A DNA stretch of 64,000 nucleotides, taken from contig NZ_JAUSFI010000023.1 in NCBI RefSeq assembly GCF_030651495.1, positions 1 through 64,000 of the forward strand, in the 5' to 3' direction. The position numbers were made by a program, and so were the translations under genes. Of this stretch, positions 51,848 through 61,286 are shown piece after piece; the stretch's first letter is position 1, and each line of letters starts with the position of its first letter. The DNA is from Undibacterium sp. Its GTDB lineage: Bacteria; Pseudomonadota; Gammaproteobacteria; Burkholderiales; Burkholderiaceae_D. Under the pieces are notes generated by a model. The model did no database searches and was not told the DNA's origin. It saw only the letters and a list, made by a program, of their open reading frames with translations.

Positions 51848-53599
51848 ATGACCCTGTATCAACTTCTTGCCCAATTTATCCGTCAGCACTGGCGTCAATA
51901 TGTGGCCGCTGCTGTGATGTTACTGACTGTGGCGATACTCACCGTGATGATACCGCGCAAGGTCGGTATCGTGATTGATGCCATGCTGGCGCATCGTTTG
52001 GATAACCGGACGCTGGCGCTGGAACTGGGCTGGCTGGTCCTGATGGGGGTGGCGATTTATTTTTTGCGGGTAGGCTGGCGTATGCAATTGTTTGCTGCCT
52101 CGTATCAATTGGGCGTGCAATTGCGCACCCGCTTGTATCAGCGTTTAAGCCTGCAAGGCCCCGGGTTTTTTCAGCAACAGCGTACCGGCGACCTGATGGC
52201 GCTGGGCACCAATGATGCCGATGCGATAGAGCTGGCATCGGGTGAAGCGATGCTGGCTGGTTTTGATGGCTTCATGACCTTTGTGCTGGTTATCGGCATG
52301 ATGTTGCTGGGTGTGGATTGGCGTCTGGCGCTGGCGGCGCTATTGCCTTTTCCCTTGATGGGATGGGCGTTTAAAAACATTACCCACCATGTGCAAGATG
52401 CCTCGCGCGATTCGCTGGATCGTTTTAGTAAGCTCAATGATCAGGTGCAAGAGACGCTATCGGGCGTGCGTACACTGCGCGCCTTGGGGCTGGAGCAGCG
52501 CAGTGCCGCGCAGTTTGCCGAATTGGCCGAACACGCTGCGGCGGCCAGTTTGTCGGCGCAACGCTGGGAAGCCGCCTATGAACCGGCCGTCGGCATCGCA
52601 CTGACGGCAGCCGGTGCGATGAATCTGGGTGTCGGCGGTTATCTGGTCTGGCATGGCGAAATGACGATCGGCGTACTCACCAGCTTTACCATGTATCTGG
52701 GTCAATTGATCTGGCCTATGTTTGCCGCTGGCTGGGTGCTGTCGCTGCTGGAGCGTGGCAAGGCCGCATGGGGGCGACTGCAACCGGTTCTCGCCGAAGA
52801 ATTGACGATTAAAGATGAAGGGGAATGTCTTGCTATTCCGGCCGGAACGCTGAGTCTGGAACGTGTTGTATTTGCTTATCCCGGGCAACAAAATCCAGCT
52901 TTAGATGACGTTTCGATTACCTTGCCAGCCGGGCGGACACTCGGCATAGTCGGCCCTACCGGCGCGGGTAAATCGAGCGTCATTCGTTTGCTATTGCGTC
53001 AGTTCGAAGCGCAACAAGGTCGCTTGCAATGGGGCGCGCATATCTTGTCAGACTATCCGCTGCAAAGCTTGCGCAGTGCCGTCAATTGGGTCGCGCAAGA
53101 GCCATTTTTATTTTCGGCCAGCATCGCTGGCAATATCGCCTTAAGCAATCCGCAAGCCACGCTGAAGCAAGTCATGCATGCGGCAGAGCTGGCGGCGGTG
53201 CATGAGGATATCTTGCGTTTTCCGAACGCTTACGATACGCCGGTTGGTGAGCGCGGTGTGACGCTGTCCGGTGGCCAGCGCCAGCGTGTGGCGATTGCGC
53301 GCGCCTTGCTGACGGATAGCCCTTTGCTATTGCTCGATGATGCGCTGTCGGCGGTCGATACCGATACCGAAACCCGCATCTTGCAACACCTGTTTGCATT
53401 GCGCCAGCAACACCCCGAGCGCAGCGCCATCATCGTCAGTCATCGACTCAGTGCCGTGGTGGATGCCGATCAGATTATCGTTTTGCGTGAAGGCCGAATT
53501 TGCGAGCAAGGTACGCATGCCACACTGCTGGCGCAAGACGGCTGGTATGCCAGCCAATGGCGCTATCAACAATTGGAGGCGAGCCTGGATGCAGCCTGA
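51848..53599 (+). CDS. ABC exporter half-transporter (MdlA/SmdA-like)
   Basis: TM domain plus GPTGAGKSS, LSGGQRQRVAIARALL. Confidence 0.92.
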   Translation: MTLYQLLAQFIRQHWRQYVAAAVMLLTVAILTVMIPRKVGIVIDAMLAHRLDNRTLALELGWLVLMGVAIYFLRVGWRMQLFAASYQLGVQLRTRLYQRLSLQGPGFFQQQRTGDLMALGTNDADAIELASGEAMLAGFDGFMTFVLVIGMMLLGVDWRLALAALLPFPLMGWAFKNITHHVQDASRDSLDRFSKLNDQVQETLSGVRTLRALGLEQRSAAQFAELAEHAAAASLSAQRWEAAYEPAVGIALTAAGAMNLGVGGYLVWHGEMTIGVLTSFTMYLGQLIWPMFAAGWVLSLLERGKAAWGRLQPVLAEELTIKDEGECLAIPAGTLSLERVVFAYPGQQNPALDDVSITLPAGRTLGIVGPTGAGKSSVIRLLLRQFEAQQGRLQWGAHILSDYPLQSLRSAVNWVAQEPFLFSASIAGNIALSNPQATLKQVMHAAELAAVHEDILRFPNAYDTPVGERGVTLSGGQRQRVAIARALLTDSPLLLLDDALSAVDTDTETRILQHLFALRQQHPERSAIIVSHRLSAVVDADQIIVLREGRICEQGTHATLLAQDGWYASQWRYQQLEASLDAA

Positions 53600-55361
53600 A
53601 CTCAATACAAGCAAGAACCATTCTCCCGCTTCAGAAAAAAAACTGGCCGTGCAATTGCTGGTGCAATCGGCCCAGCCAGAAAAACGCCATGTGCTGCTGG
53701 GTATTTTATTTCTGCTGTTGGCCGCCGGCCTGGAAGCGCTCGGCCCTTTGCTGGGCAAAGCCTTTATCGATCGCTACCTGTTACCGCACCAGATGGAATG
53801 GACTATGGTGGTCGGCTTGCTAAGCGCCTATGTCCTGACCGGCTGGTGGGCTACCTGGCTGCGTTATTTGCAGTTGACGCGTCTGGCGGGAGTGGCGATG
53901 CGCTCGGTGCGGCGCTTGCGTGAGCAAGTCTACGGTCACGTCTTGCGCTTGCCGATGGCTTTTTTTGATAAGGCGATTACCGGGCAATTGGTCAGCCGTG
54001 TCACCAATGACACCGAGTCGGTGAAGAACCTGTACGTACAAGTATTGTTCGTGATGCTGGACAGCTCCATCGTCGTGCTCGGTGCCTTGGCCGCGATGGC
54101 CTGGCTGGATTGGCGCCTGATGCTGATCGTCCTGATGCTGATACCGGCGGTGGTGATTATCGTCTGGTTCTACCAGCGCTGGAGCGCGCCCGCCGTCAGC
54201 CGTGCGCGGCAATTGCGCAGCGAGATCAATGCCCAGGTGGCAGAGAGCATCAATGGCATGAGCGCGCTGCAAGCCTGCAATGCCGAGGCCGGCTTTGGCG
54301 AGCGTTTTCGTGCCACTAACCAGCAGCATTATCAGGCCCGTATGGATGAGTTGCGTGCCAATGCCTGGTTGCTGCGGCCTGCGCTCGATCTGCTCAATTC
54401 CCTGTTGCTGGTGCTGGTGATTTTTTGCTTTAGCCAGCGCAGCTTTTCCGGGGTAGAGGTCGGTGTGCTCTATGCTTTTGTCAGTTATATCGCGCGCGTG
54501 GTCGATCCCCTGATACAGATCACTTTGCAGTTCGGCCAGATCCAGCAAGCCGTGGTATCGGCAGCGCGCGTGAATACTTTGCTCAACGAGGCGGTGCCGC
54601 CGTCGCATAGCAGCGCTGGCAAAATTACCCGGGGCGATCTGCGCCTGCAACATCTAGGCTTTGGCTATGATGCGGCGTATCCGGTGTTACACGATATTAA
54701 CCTGCACATTCCTGCCGGCAGTTTTTACGGTGTGGTCGGTCACACCGGCAGCGGTAAGTCGACCTTGCTCAGCCTGTTATTGCGCTTTTATACGGCACAA
54801 TCGGGGCGCATAGAAGTGGATGGGATACCCTTGGCCAGTTTCAGTGACGAGCACTTCCGCGCCAGTGTCGGGCTGGTACCGCAAGAGCCCTTTTTGCTGG
54901 CAGCCAATGCGCGTGAAAATATCACCATGGGGCGCGCCATCAGCGAGGCCGATATGATCGCCGCGGCCAAAGCCGCACGCGTACATGAGTTTATCTTGCA
55001 GCTGGAGCAGGGTTACGATACGCCGCTAGGCGAGGGCGGGGCACGGCTCTCGACCGGGCAAAAACAGCTGATCGCGATTGCCCGCGCCCTGGCTGGCAAG
55101 CCGCGTATTTTGTTTCTGGATGAAGCCACCTCGCACATCGATAGCGAAACCGAGCAAATCGTGCAAACCGCCCTGACCGATCTGCGCGGCAAAGTCACCA
55201 TCGTCGCGATTGCGCATCGGCTTTCCACTATCCGTGACGCCGATAGCATTATTGTACTTAATCACGGCAAGCTGACCGAACAGGGCAGCCATGCGGAACT
55301 AATGGTACTGGATCAAGGTATCTATCAAAAACTTTACCTGTTGCAGGCGCTGGAAGAATAA
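53589..55361 (+). CDS. ABC exporter half-transporter (MdlB/SmdB-like)
   Basis: GHTGSGKST, LSTGQKQLIAIARAL; ATG at 53589 overlaps end of the upstream half-transporter. Confidence 0.92.
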   Translation: MQPELNTSKNHSPASEKKLAVQLLVQSAQPEKRHVLLGILFLLLAAGLEALGPLLGKAFIDRYLLPHQMEWTMVVGLLSAYVLTGWWATWLRYLQLTRLAGVAMRSVRRLREQVYGHVLRLPMAFFDKAITGQLVSRVTNDTESVKNLYVQVLFVMLDSSIVVLGALAAMAWLDWRLMLIVLMLIPAVVIIVWFYQRWSAPAVSRARQLRSEINAQVAESINGMSALQACNAEAGFGERFRATNQQHYQARMDELRANAWLLRPALDLLNSLLLVLVIFCFSQRSFSGVEVGVLYAFVSYIARVVDPLIQITLQFGQIQQAVVSAARVNTLLNEAVPPSHSSAGKITRGDLRLQHLGFGYDAAYPVLHDINLHIPAGSFYGVVGHTGSGKSTLLSLLLRFYTAQSGRIEVDGIPLASFSDEHFRASVGLVPQEPFLLAANARENITMGRAISEADMIAAAKAARVHEFILQLEQGYDTPLGEGGARLSTGQKQLIAIARALAGKPRILFLDEATSHIDSETEQIVQTALTDLRGKVTIVAIAHRLSTIRDADSIIVLNHGKLTEQGSHAELMVLDQGIYQKLYLLQALEE

Positions 55362-55423
55362 ACTGCCGGCAACGCAGGTGTGTGCAAAACGATCATCCAC
55401 TATTTTTGAGGTACATATACATA

Positions 55424-57685
55424 ATGAAATGGCTACTTAGTCTGGCTGCCCTGATCGCCGTGGCGTGTGCTGCGCTGTTCGCTTTTGCGCTGCTGGTGCT
55501 GGCACCGGATTTACCCTCGCTCGATGCCGTGACCGATTACAAGCCCAAGATACCGCTGCGTGTCTACACTGCCGATAACGCCCTGATCGGTGAATTCGGC
55601 GAAGAACACCGGGATTTTGTGCCCATCAAAGAGATCCCCGATGTGCTTAAAAACGCCTTGTTGGCTATCGAAGACTCCCGTTTTTACGAGCACGGCGGCA
55701 TCGATTTTATCGGCGTCACGCGTGCCTTGCTGTCGGACGTCACCGGCGGCGTGAAACAGGGCGCATCGACCATTACCATGCAGGTGGCGCGCAATTTTTT
55801 CCTGACCAGAGAGCGCTCGCTGTCGCGCAAGCTGAAAGAAATCATGCTGTCCTACCGCATAGAAACGGCACTCAGCAAGGACCAGATTCTTGAGCTGTAC
55901 ATGAACCAGATTTACCTGGGTCAAAGGACGCACGGTTTCTCCAGTGCGGCGCGCACCTATTTTGGCAAATCGCTGAAAGAGCTCAGCCTGGCAGAGGCGG
56001 CGATGCTGGCCGGCGTGCCGCAAAATCCGGCCAGACATAATCCGGCCGTCAACCCCCAGCGCGCCAAGGAGCGCCAGATCCTGGTGCTAAAAAGCATGCG
56101 CAGGCTAGGTCGCATCACGGATGCCCAATATGAACAGGCCAGCGCAGAACCCTTGCACATCAGTAGCAGCCTGCAATTTGAATCGCATGCCGCCTACGTC
56201 GCCGAGATGGTCAGGCAAAGCATTTTCGAGCAATACAAGGAAGACAGCTACACCATGGGTATCAAGGTGTACACCACCATCAACAAGGCCGAGCAAGAAG
56301 CCGCCTATGAATCCTTGCGCCGCAATGTCATGGCTTACGATCAGCGCCATGGTTACCGTGGACCCGAGGCGTTCATAGAGCTGCCGGCAGAGGAAGACGC
56401 GCGCGACGATGCGATTGACGAAGTCTTGCTCAAGCACCCGGCCAGCGATCTGTTGCTGGCCGCCGTCGTGACCGAAGTCAGCCCGAAACTGCTGAAAGTC
56501 GAATTGGCCACGGGTGAGACTATCCAGATTTCCGGCGACGGTTTGCGCTTTGCCAGCGCCGCCCTGCAAGCCAAAGCCAACCGTGACCTGAAGCTGCGTC
56601 CGGGTGCCGTGATACGCGTCATGCAAGACAGTAAGGGTAAGCGCTGGCAGATCAGCCAGTTGCCCGAAGTCGATGCCGCCTATGTCTCGCTCAATGCGCA
56701 AGACGGTTCGTATCGCGCCCTGGTCGGCGGTTTTGATTTCAACCGCAAGAAGTTCAATCATGTCAGCAGCGCCTGGCGTCAGCCCGGCTCCGCGATGAAA
56801 CCCTTCATCTATTCGGCCGCCTTGGAAAAAGGTTTTTTTGCCGGCAGCATGATTAACGACAGCCTGTTATCGGCCGACACCAACGAAGGCCTGCGCTGGG
56901 ACCCGCGCAATGATGACGGCAAGTACGACGGCCCCATCAGCATGCAGACGGCACTGGCGCAATCGAAGAACGTGGTCTCGGTGAAGATTTTAAAAGCCAT
57001 AGGCGCAACGTATGCCCACGACTATTTGCCGCGCTTCGGTTTTGATGCGGCTAAGCATCCGGTGAACCTGACGCTGGCGCTGGGCACCGGCTCGGTCACG
57101 CCGGTGCAGCTGGCCGCCGCTTACGCGGTATTCGCCAACGGCGGCTACCAGGTCAACCCATGGCTGATACAGAAAGTCACCGATGGCCGTGGCAAACTCA
57201 TGTTTGAAGCCAAAGTGCCGGCCGTGGCAGCGGAAGAATCCAGGGTCATCGATGCCCGCAACGCCTACATCATGGACAGCATGTTGCGCGAAGTGACGCG
57301 CTCCGGCACCGGTGCCGCCGCCTCGCAACGGCTGGGTCGGCATGATCTGGCCGGCAAGACCGGCACCACCAGCGACGCCATGGACGGCTGGTTTGCCGGC
57401 TACGCCAGCAATATCGTGGCGGTGGCCTGGATGGGCTATGACGATCCAAAATCGCTGGGCGGCCGCGAATTCGGCGCCACCCTGGCGCTGCCGATCTGGA
57501 TAGACAGCATGCGCAGCGCGCTGGCCGGCAAGCCGGAAGCCATCCGCGCCACGCCCGAGAATGTGGTGAACGTCGATGGCAAGTGGAGTTACGCTGAATA
57601 CCAGAGCGCGGGCGGTAACGGCGTGATCACCCTGGACATCGAGGAGAGCTTTGGCGACCGCTTGCTGAAGCTGTTCAAGCCATAA
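55424..57685 (+). CDS. mrcA: Penicillin-binding protein 1A
   Basis: Transglycosylase ALLAIEDSRFYEHGGID, transpeptidase QPGSAMKPFIY, KTGTT. Confidence 0.95.
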   Translation: MKWLLSLAALIAVACAALFAFALLVLAPDLPSLDAVTDYKPKIPLRVYTADNALIGEFGEEHRDFVPIKEIPDVLKNALLAIEDSRFYEHGGIDFIGVTRALLSDVTGGVKQGASTITMQVARNFFLTRERSLSRKLKEIMLSYRIETALSKDQILELYMNQIYLGQRTHGFSSAARTYFGKSLKELSLAEAAMLAGVPQNPARHNPAVNPQRAKERQILVLKSMRRLGRITDAQYEQASAEPLHISSSLQFESHAAYVAEMVRQSIFEQYKEDSYTMGIKVYTTINKAEQEAAYESLRRNVMAYDQRHGYRGPEAFIELPAEEDARDDAIDEVLLKHPASDLLLAAVVTEVSPKLLKVELATGETIQISGDGLRFASAALQAKANRDLKLRPGAVIRVMQDSKGKRWQISQLPEVDAAYVSLNAQDGSYRALVGGFDFNRKKFNHVSSAWRQPGSAMKPFIYSAALEKGFFAGSMINDSLLSADTNEGLRWDPRNDDGKYDGPISMQTALAQSKNVVSVKILKAIGATYAHDYLPRFGFDAAKHPVNLTLALGTGSVTPVQLAAAYAVFANGGYQVNPWLIQKVTDGRGKLMFEAKVPAVAAEESRVIDARNAYIMDSMLREVTRSGTGAAASQRLGRHDLAGKTGTTSDAMDGWFAGYASNIVAVAWMGYDDPKSLGGREFGATLALPIWIDSMRSALAGKPEAIRATPENVVNVDGKWSYAEYQSAGGNGVITLDIEESFGDRLLKLFKP

Positions 57686-57749
57686 AAAAAGCCCGCATTT
57701 TTCAGCGGGCGAAATCCTATCCTGTAGGGGCGCGATGTGACTTGGGTGT

Positions 57750-57830
57750 GGCTGGGTTAATAGTGCTGTAGGTACGATTAGTGTAGCGTAATCGTACGTA
57801 TGCCGGGTATTGCACCGGATTGAATTTTAA
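57750..57830. repeat. Interspersed-type repeat with hairpin TACGATTA-gtgtagcg-TAATCGTA
   Basis: 8-bp stem followed by CGTATGCCGGGTATTGCACCGGA, resembling widely scattered proteobacterial intergenic repeats. Confidence 0.5.
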
Positions 57831-57842
57831 TTGCCGGCATCG

Positions 57843-57911
57843 CCAGCACGCATATTCCATGCGCTTCTTCAAGTATGTTGGCCCGCGAGCCGCATGGAAT
57901 ATGCGCGCTGG
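57843..57911 (+). repeat. Conserved-loop palindromic element copy B
   Basis: CCAGCACGCATATTCCATGCG ... CGCATGGAATATGCGCGCTGG, 20 of 21 paired. Confidence 0.8.
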
Positions 57912-57972
57912 GCCAGGCATCTTTAAATTTTATTTAAGCCAGAATCAGGGCTGACTACATTCAGGACGATAT

Positions 57973-58932
57973 ATGCATCTCCCCTTTTTTCGTCAGGCAG
58001 TGCTCAAACTTAATCTGAGTCGCCTAATTTTTATTCTTTTGTGCGCACTGAGCTTAAGCGCCTGCGTTTCGCCGTCTTATGACGGTACTTCGGGGGAGAT
58101 CCCTGGTAATACTCAATTAGCGCTCAGCCCTAATGGACAGCGCGTCTTGGTTAGCTGGAATGATAGCTCACGTAAATTGCATGCAAAATTGCTGGATCTG
58201 AAAGGCAGCGAAGTAGCCACTACCCGCGAAGTCGCTTTGCCGCCAAATACACTTACTACCGCTTTTGCCAACAACAATGAACAGATCTTGGTGACGACCT
58301 GGGATAAGCAGGTGAATCAGCTATTAAAAATCAATTTGAGCGACGATAGCGCCAGGCTGATCTATCAAAGCCGCTACAATCTGCGGTTTCCTTTAGAGGT
58401 CAGCGATGAGAATTATGTGTTTCTGGAGGGGCAGGATACCGAGAATCGCAATAACCTATGGCAGCGTTACCAGCATGGTCTGAAAACAATACTGAACTAC
58501 AAAAATTATAATTCTGCAGCACCCTTAAATGTGGTTAAAGATGCGTTGTTTATCTTAGAACCATGGTCGCCGCCAGCATTTCGCAATCTATCGGGTGAAC
58601 TACCCCAAGGTTTGCGCGCCTTGGTAGACAAGACTACTTTCGATATTCAATGTGCCGATCGTAGCCCTTTAACTTGCCTGCGCAAGAATCTCTACTACGG
58701 TGATCAAGGCAGTTATAGCACCATGGAAATTCTTAATGGTAAGCAGCGTTGCGAGATCGCCGGTCGCTGGATCGATTCGTCTGAAGTGCTGATCTCGCGT
58801 GATGGCAGTAGCGTGGTGTTTCATGCCGCCATACTCGAGCACGGTGGCACGCGCGCCATCTATTTCATTAAAAATGTCGGACAAACCTGCACCGCAAGCA
58901 GCATCGCGATCAGCGGAAAAACCATGCGTTAA
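57973..58932 (+). CDS. Hypothetical lipoprotein
   Basis: Signal peptide with lipobox LSLSACVSPSYDG; no family recognised. Confidence 0.7.
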   Translation: MHLPFFRQAVLKLNLSRLIFILLCALSLSACVSPSYDGTSGEIPGNTQLALSPNGQRVLVSWNDSSRKLHAKLLDLKGSEVATTREVALPPNTLTTAFANNNEQILVTTWDKQVNQLLKINLSDDSARLIYQSRYNLRFPLEVSDENYVFLEGQDTENRNNLWQRYQHGLKTILNYKNYNSAAPLNVVKDALFILEPWSPPAFRNLSGELPQGLRALVDKTTFDIQCADRSPLTCLRKNLYYGDQGSYSTMEILNGKQRCEIAGRWIDSSEVLISRDGSSVVFHAAILEHGGTRAIYFIKNVGQTCTASSIAISGKTMR

Positions 58933-58939
58933 GCGGCAG

Positions 58940-59250
58940 TGACTGTATCGTAGTAACTGTTCAGCCTGCTAGGAAAACTCCCTCGGCCGCTAGCAGGAGA
59001 GGGCGGGGGGCGCAACAGGGAATTTGGATGGCATGCCATCCACCTGTGTAGCAATATTCGCTTGTAAGCGAATATGCGCCCTGCAAGGGAGGGTGGTTGA
59101 GCAACGCTTGCGTTCAAATAGCTGATGCGCTTAACACCATGAAAAATCAAACATTGCGCTCAATTTGAATCACCCTCATCCCAACCCTTCTCCCGCAAGC
59201 AGGAGAAGGGCTTTGTATAGCGAGCTGAACAGTAACGTATCGTATCGAAA
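58940..59250. repeat. Palindrome-dense intergenic region with inverted outer ends
   Basis: ACTGTTCAGC (left) / GCTGAACAGT (right); 18-bp palindrome TGGATGGCATGCCATCCA; hairpins ATATTCGCTT/AAGCGAATAT and CCCTTCTCC/GGAGAAGGG. Confidence 0.6.
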
Positions 59251-59262
59251 TTCTATGACGCT

Positions 59263-59339
59263 CCTGCCACGGCGCATATCCCATGCGCTTCTTCAAGCAT
59301 GTCGGCCTGCAAGGCGCATGGGATATGCGCCGTGGCAGG
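59263..59339 (+). repeat. Conserved-loop palindromic element copy C
   Basis: CCTGCCACGGCGCATATCCCATGCGC - 25 nt - GCGCATGGGATATGCGCCGTGGCAGG, perfect 26-bp arms. Confidence 0.9.
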
Positions 59340-59361
59340 GCAGGTAAATGCGCTTGCAATT

Positions 59362-59778
59362 TTATTGCGCCGGTGCCGCCGCCGGAGTCGCCAGTGGCTG
59401 GCCTTTTTCTATCACATACACGCCGACCAATTTGACACTGGTGCTGCCGACATTTTTGGCCCCATGCACGGTGCCGGCCGGTATCACAAATCCTTCGCCG
59501 GCCTTGACGATGCGGCTGGGCTGGCCGGCCACCATCAACTCGGTTTCGCCTTCCTGTATATAGCTGATTTCATCGCCGGGATGGGTGTGCCAGCCGACCA
59601 CTACACCGGGCGCTATTTCCACTTTGGCCACTACCGCTTCACGCCCGGGTACCGAGACATCGGCGCGCGTGACGATGCTGCGGGTCAGGCCGGCGGTTTG
59701 GGCGACTGCGCTGCTGGCGCCGACGGTGAGTGCGGCCAGGCTGGCGGCCGCCAGTATGTTTTTGATTGAAGTAGTCAA
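59362..59778 (-). CDS. Cupin domain-containing exported protein
   Basis: GWHTHPGDEISYIQEGETELMVAGQ cupin motif, N-terminal signal peptide. Confidence 0.88.
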   Translation of the reverse strand: MTTSIKNILAAASLAALTVGASSAVAQTAGLTRSIVTRADVSVPGREAVVAKVEIAPGVVVGWHTHPGDEISYIQEGETELMVAGQPSRIVKAGEGFVIPAGTVHGAKNVGSTSVKLVGVYVIEKGQPLATPAAAPAQ

Positions 59779-59918
59779 AATGTCTCCTTGTGAGATTCAG
59801 CGAAAAAATCATCCGGCATCGCCGGCGGACGCTAGCGACTGCGCGCAATGATTTGACGCTGGATTGCGCATCTTGTCAAGGAGGCACCTAGGCCGAAGTG
59901 CATGTGGATGGCGTGCGA

Positions 59919-61151
59919 TCAGGCGGCGGCTGGCTGGATCCGTGGTGGGGCGATTGCCTTGATTGCTACCGCGCCACGCAAGGCGCTAAAGCCCGCTTCC
60001 AGATCGCTGATCAAATCCTGTACGCCCTCTAATCCCACATGCAGCCGTATCATCGGCGCCTGCCATTGATCGGCATGCACCGTGCGCACTTGTGCCGGTG
60101 CGGTTGGCAGGATCAGGCTTTCGAAGCCGCCCCAGCTAAAGCCGATGCCGAACAGTTCGGTGCGGTCGATCAGGGCCGCGACCTGTTGTTCTGTAATGTC
60201 AGCGCGAAATACCGCGCCCATCAGGCCGCAGGCGTATTCGGGGCGGAAATCGCGTTGCCAGATGGCATGGCCGGGCGAGCCAGGTAGCGGCGGATACAGC
60301 ACACTGGCGATTTCTGGCTGGGCTTGCAGCCAGTTGGCGATGGCGTGTGCGTTGCTCCTGTGCATGGCCAGGCGTGCCGACAGCGTGCGCAAGCCGCGCA
60401 AGGCGAGCGCGGCATCGTCGCCGCTGATAGTTAAGCCGAGTTGCTTGTAGGTGCAGCGCAGGGTGTCGGCCAGTGCGGCGGTGGTCAGGATGATACCCAT
60501 CAGGGCATCGGAATGGCCGACGATGTATTTGGTGGCGGCATGGATAGAGACATCGATGCCCAGCGCAAAGCTGGACCAGCCTATCGGCGTGGCCCAGGTG
60601 CTGTCGGACACCAGCAGTGCGCTTTGCGCATGCGCGACTTTGGCGATGGCGGGGATGTCTTGCACTTCAAACGTCAGCGAGCCGGGCGATTCGACAAACA
60701 CGACTTTGGTATTGGCTTGCATTAGCGTGGCGATCCCGGCACCGATCAGCGGATCGTAATAGGTGGTGCTGACGCCTATCTGTTTTAGCAGTCCGTCGCA
60801 GAACAGGCGGGTCGGGTCGTACGTGGTATCGACCATCAGCAAGTGATCGCCGGGTTTTAATAAGGCCAGCAAGGTGGTGGTGATGGCCGACAAGCCCGAC
60901 GGCGTCAGCAGGCAGGTGGCGGCGCCTTCGGCCGCGCACAGGGCATGCTCCAGCGCATGGGTGGTCTCGTTGCCATGGCGGCCATAGATGCCGCGCGTAC
61001 CAGTGGCTTGATTCAGGGCGGCGACATTCGGAAACAACATGGTCGAGGCGCGGATCACCGGCGGATTCACCGGTCCGCTATGGGCTTTGCCCTTGCGCCC
61101 GGCGTGGGTCAGCAGGGTTTCGGTTTGCCATAGTGCGTTTTGCTTGCTCAT
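59919..61151 (-). CDS. metC: Cystathionine beta-lyase-like PLP enzyme
   Basis: Cys/Met metabolism PLP family; SDSTWATPIGWSSFALGIDVSIHAATKYIVGHSD. Confidence 0.88.
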   Translation of the reverse strand: MSKQNALWQTETLLTHAGRKGKAHSGPVNPPVIRASTMLFPNVAALNQATGTRGIYGRHGNETTHALEHALCAAEGAATCLLTPSGLSAITTTLLALLKPGDHLLMVDTTYDPTRLFCDGLLKQIGVSTTYYDPLIGAGIATLMQANTKVVFVESPGSLTFEVQDIPAIAKVAHAQSALLVSDSTWATPIGWSSFALGIDVSIHAATKYIVGHSDALMGIILTTAALADTLRCTYKQLGLTISGDDAALALRGLRTLSARLAMHRSNAHAIANWLQAQPEIASVLYPPLPGSPGHAIWQRDFRPEYACGLMGAVFRADITEQQVAALIDRTELFGIGFSWGGFESLILPTAPAQVRTVHADQWQAPMIRLHVGLEGVQDLISDLEAGFSALRGAVAIKAIAPPRIQPAAA

Positions 61152-61286
61152 GTCGCTTCCTTCGATAGTGGCGCAGCTCAGGTGCCGCTGGTGAACTTCA
61201 TCGTAGCAAAACAGGGATGAAATTTTTTACTAAAGATGATCGTAATTTTCATGAATATGAGAATATTTTTCTATAAAATAGACTTT

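Noticed and set aside
53820-54653. 277-aa antisense ORF opposite the ABC exporter
   Set aside because: Composition (His/Gln-rich) typical of a shadow frame; sense frame is clearly an ABC transporter.
57691-57710. GCCCGC/GCGGGC hairpin after mrcA considered as mrcA terminator
   Set aside because: The T-run is on the minus strand side only, so it is not a canonical plus-strand terminator; left uncalled.
57717-57920. Minus-strand 67-aa ORF (..GPTYLKKRMEYACWR..)
   Set aside because: Arises from the palindromic repeat; the similar LKKRMGYAPWQ string at 59147-59359 comes from another repeat copy, so this is translated repeat DNA rather than a gene.
59147-59359. Minus-strand 70-aa ORF and plus-strand 60-aa ORF over the 26-bp inverted repeat
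   Set aside because: Both strands give similar peptides because the DNA is palindromic; no coding support.
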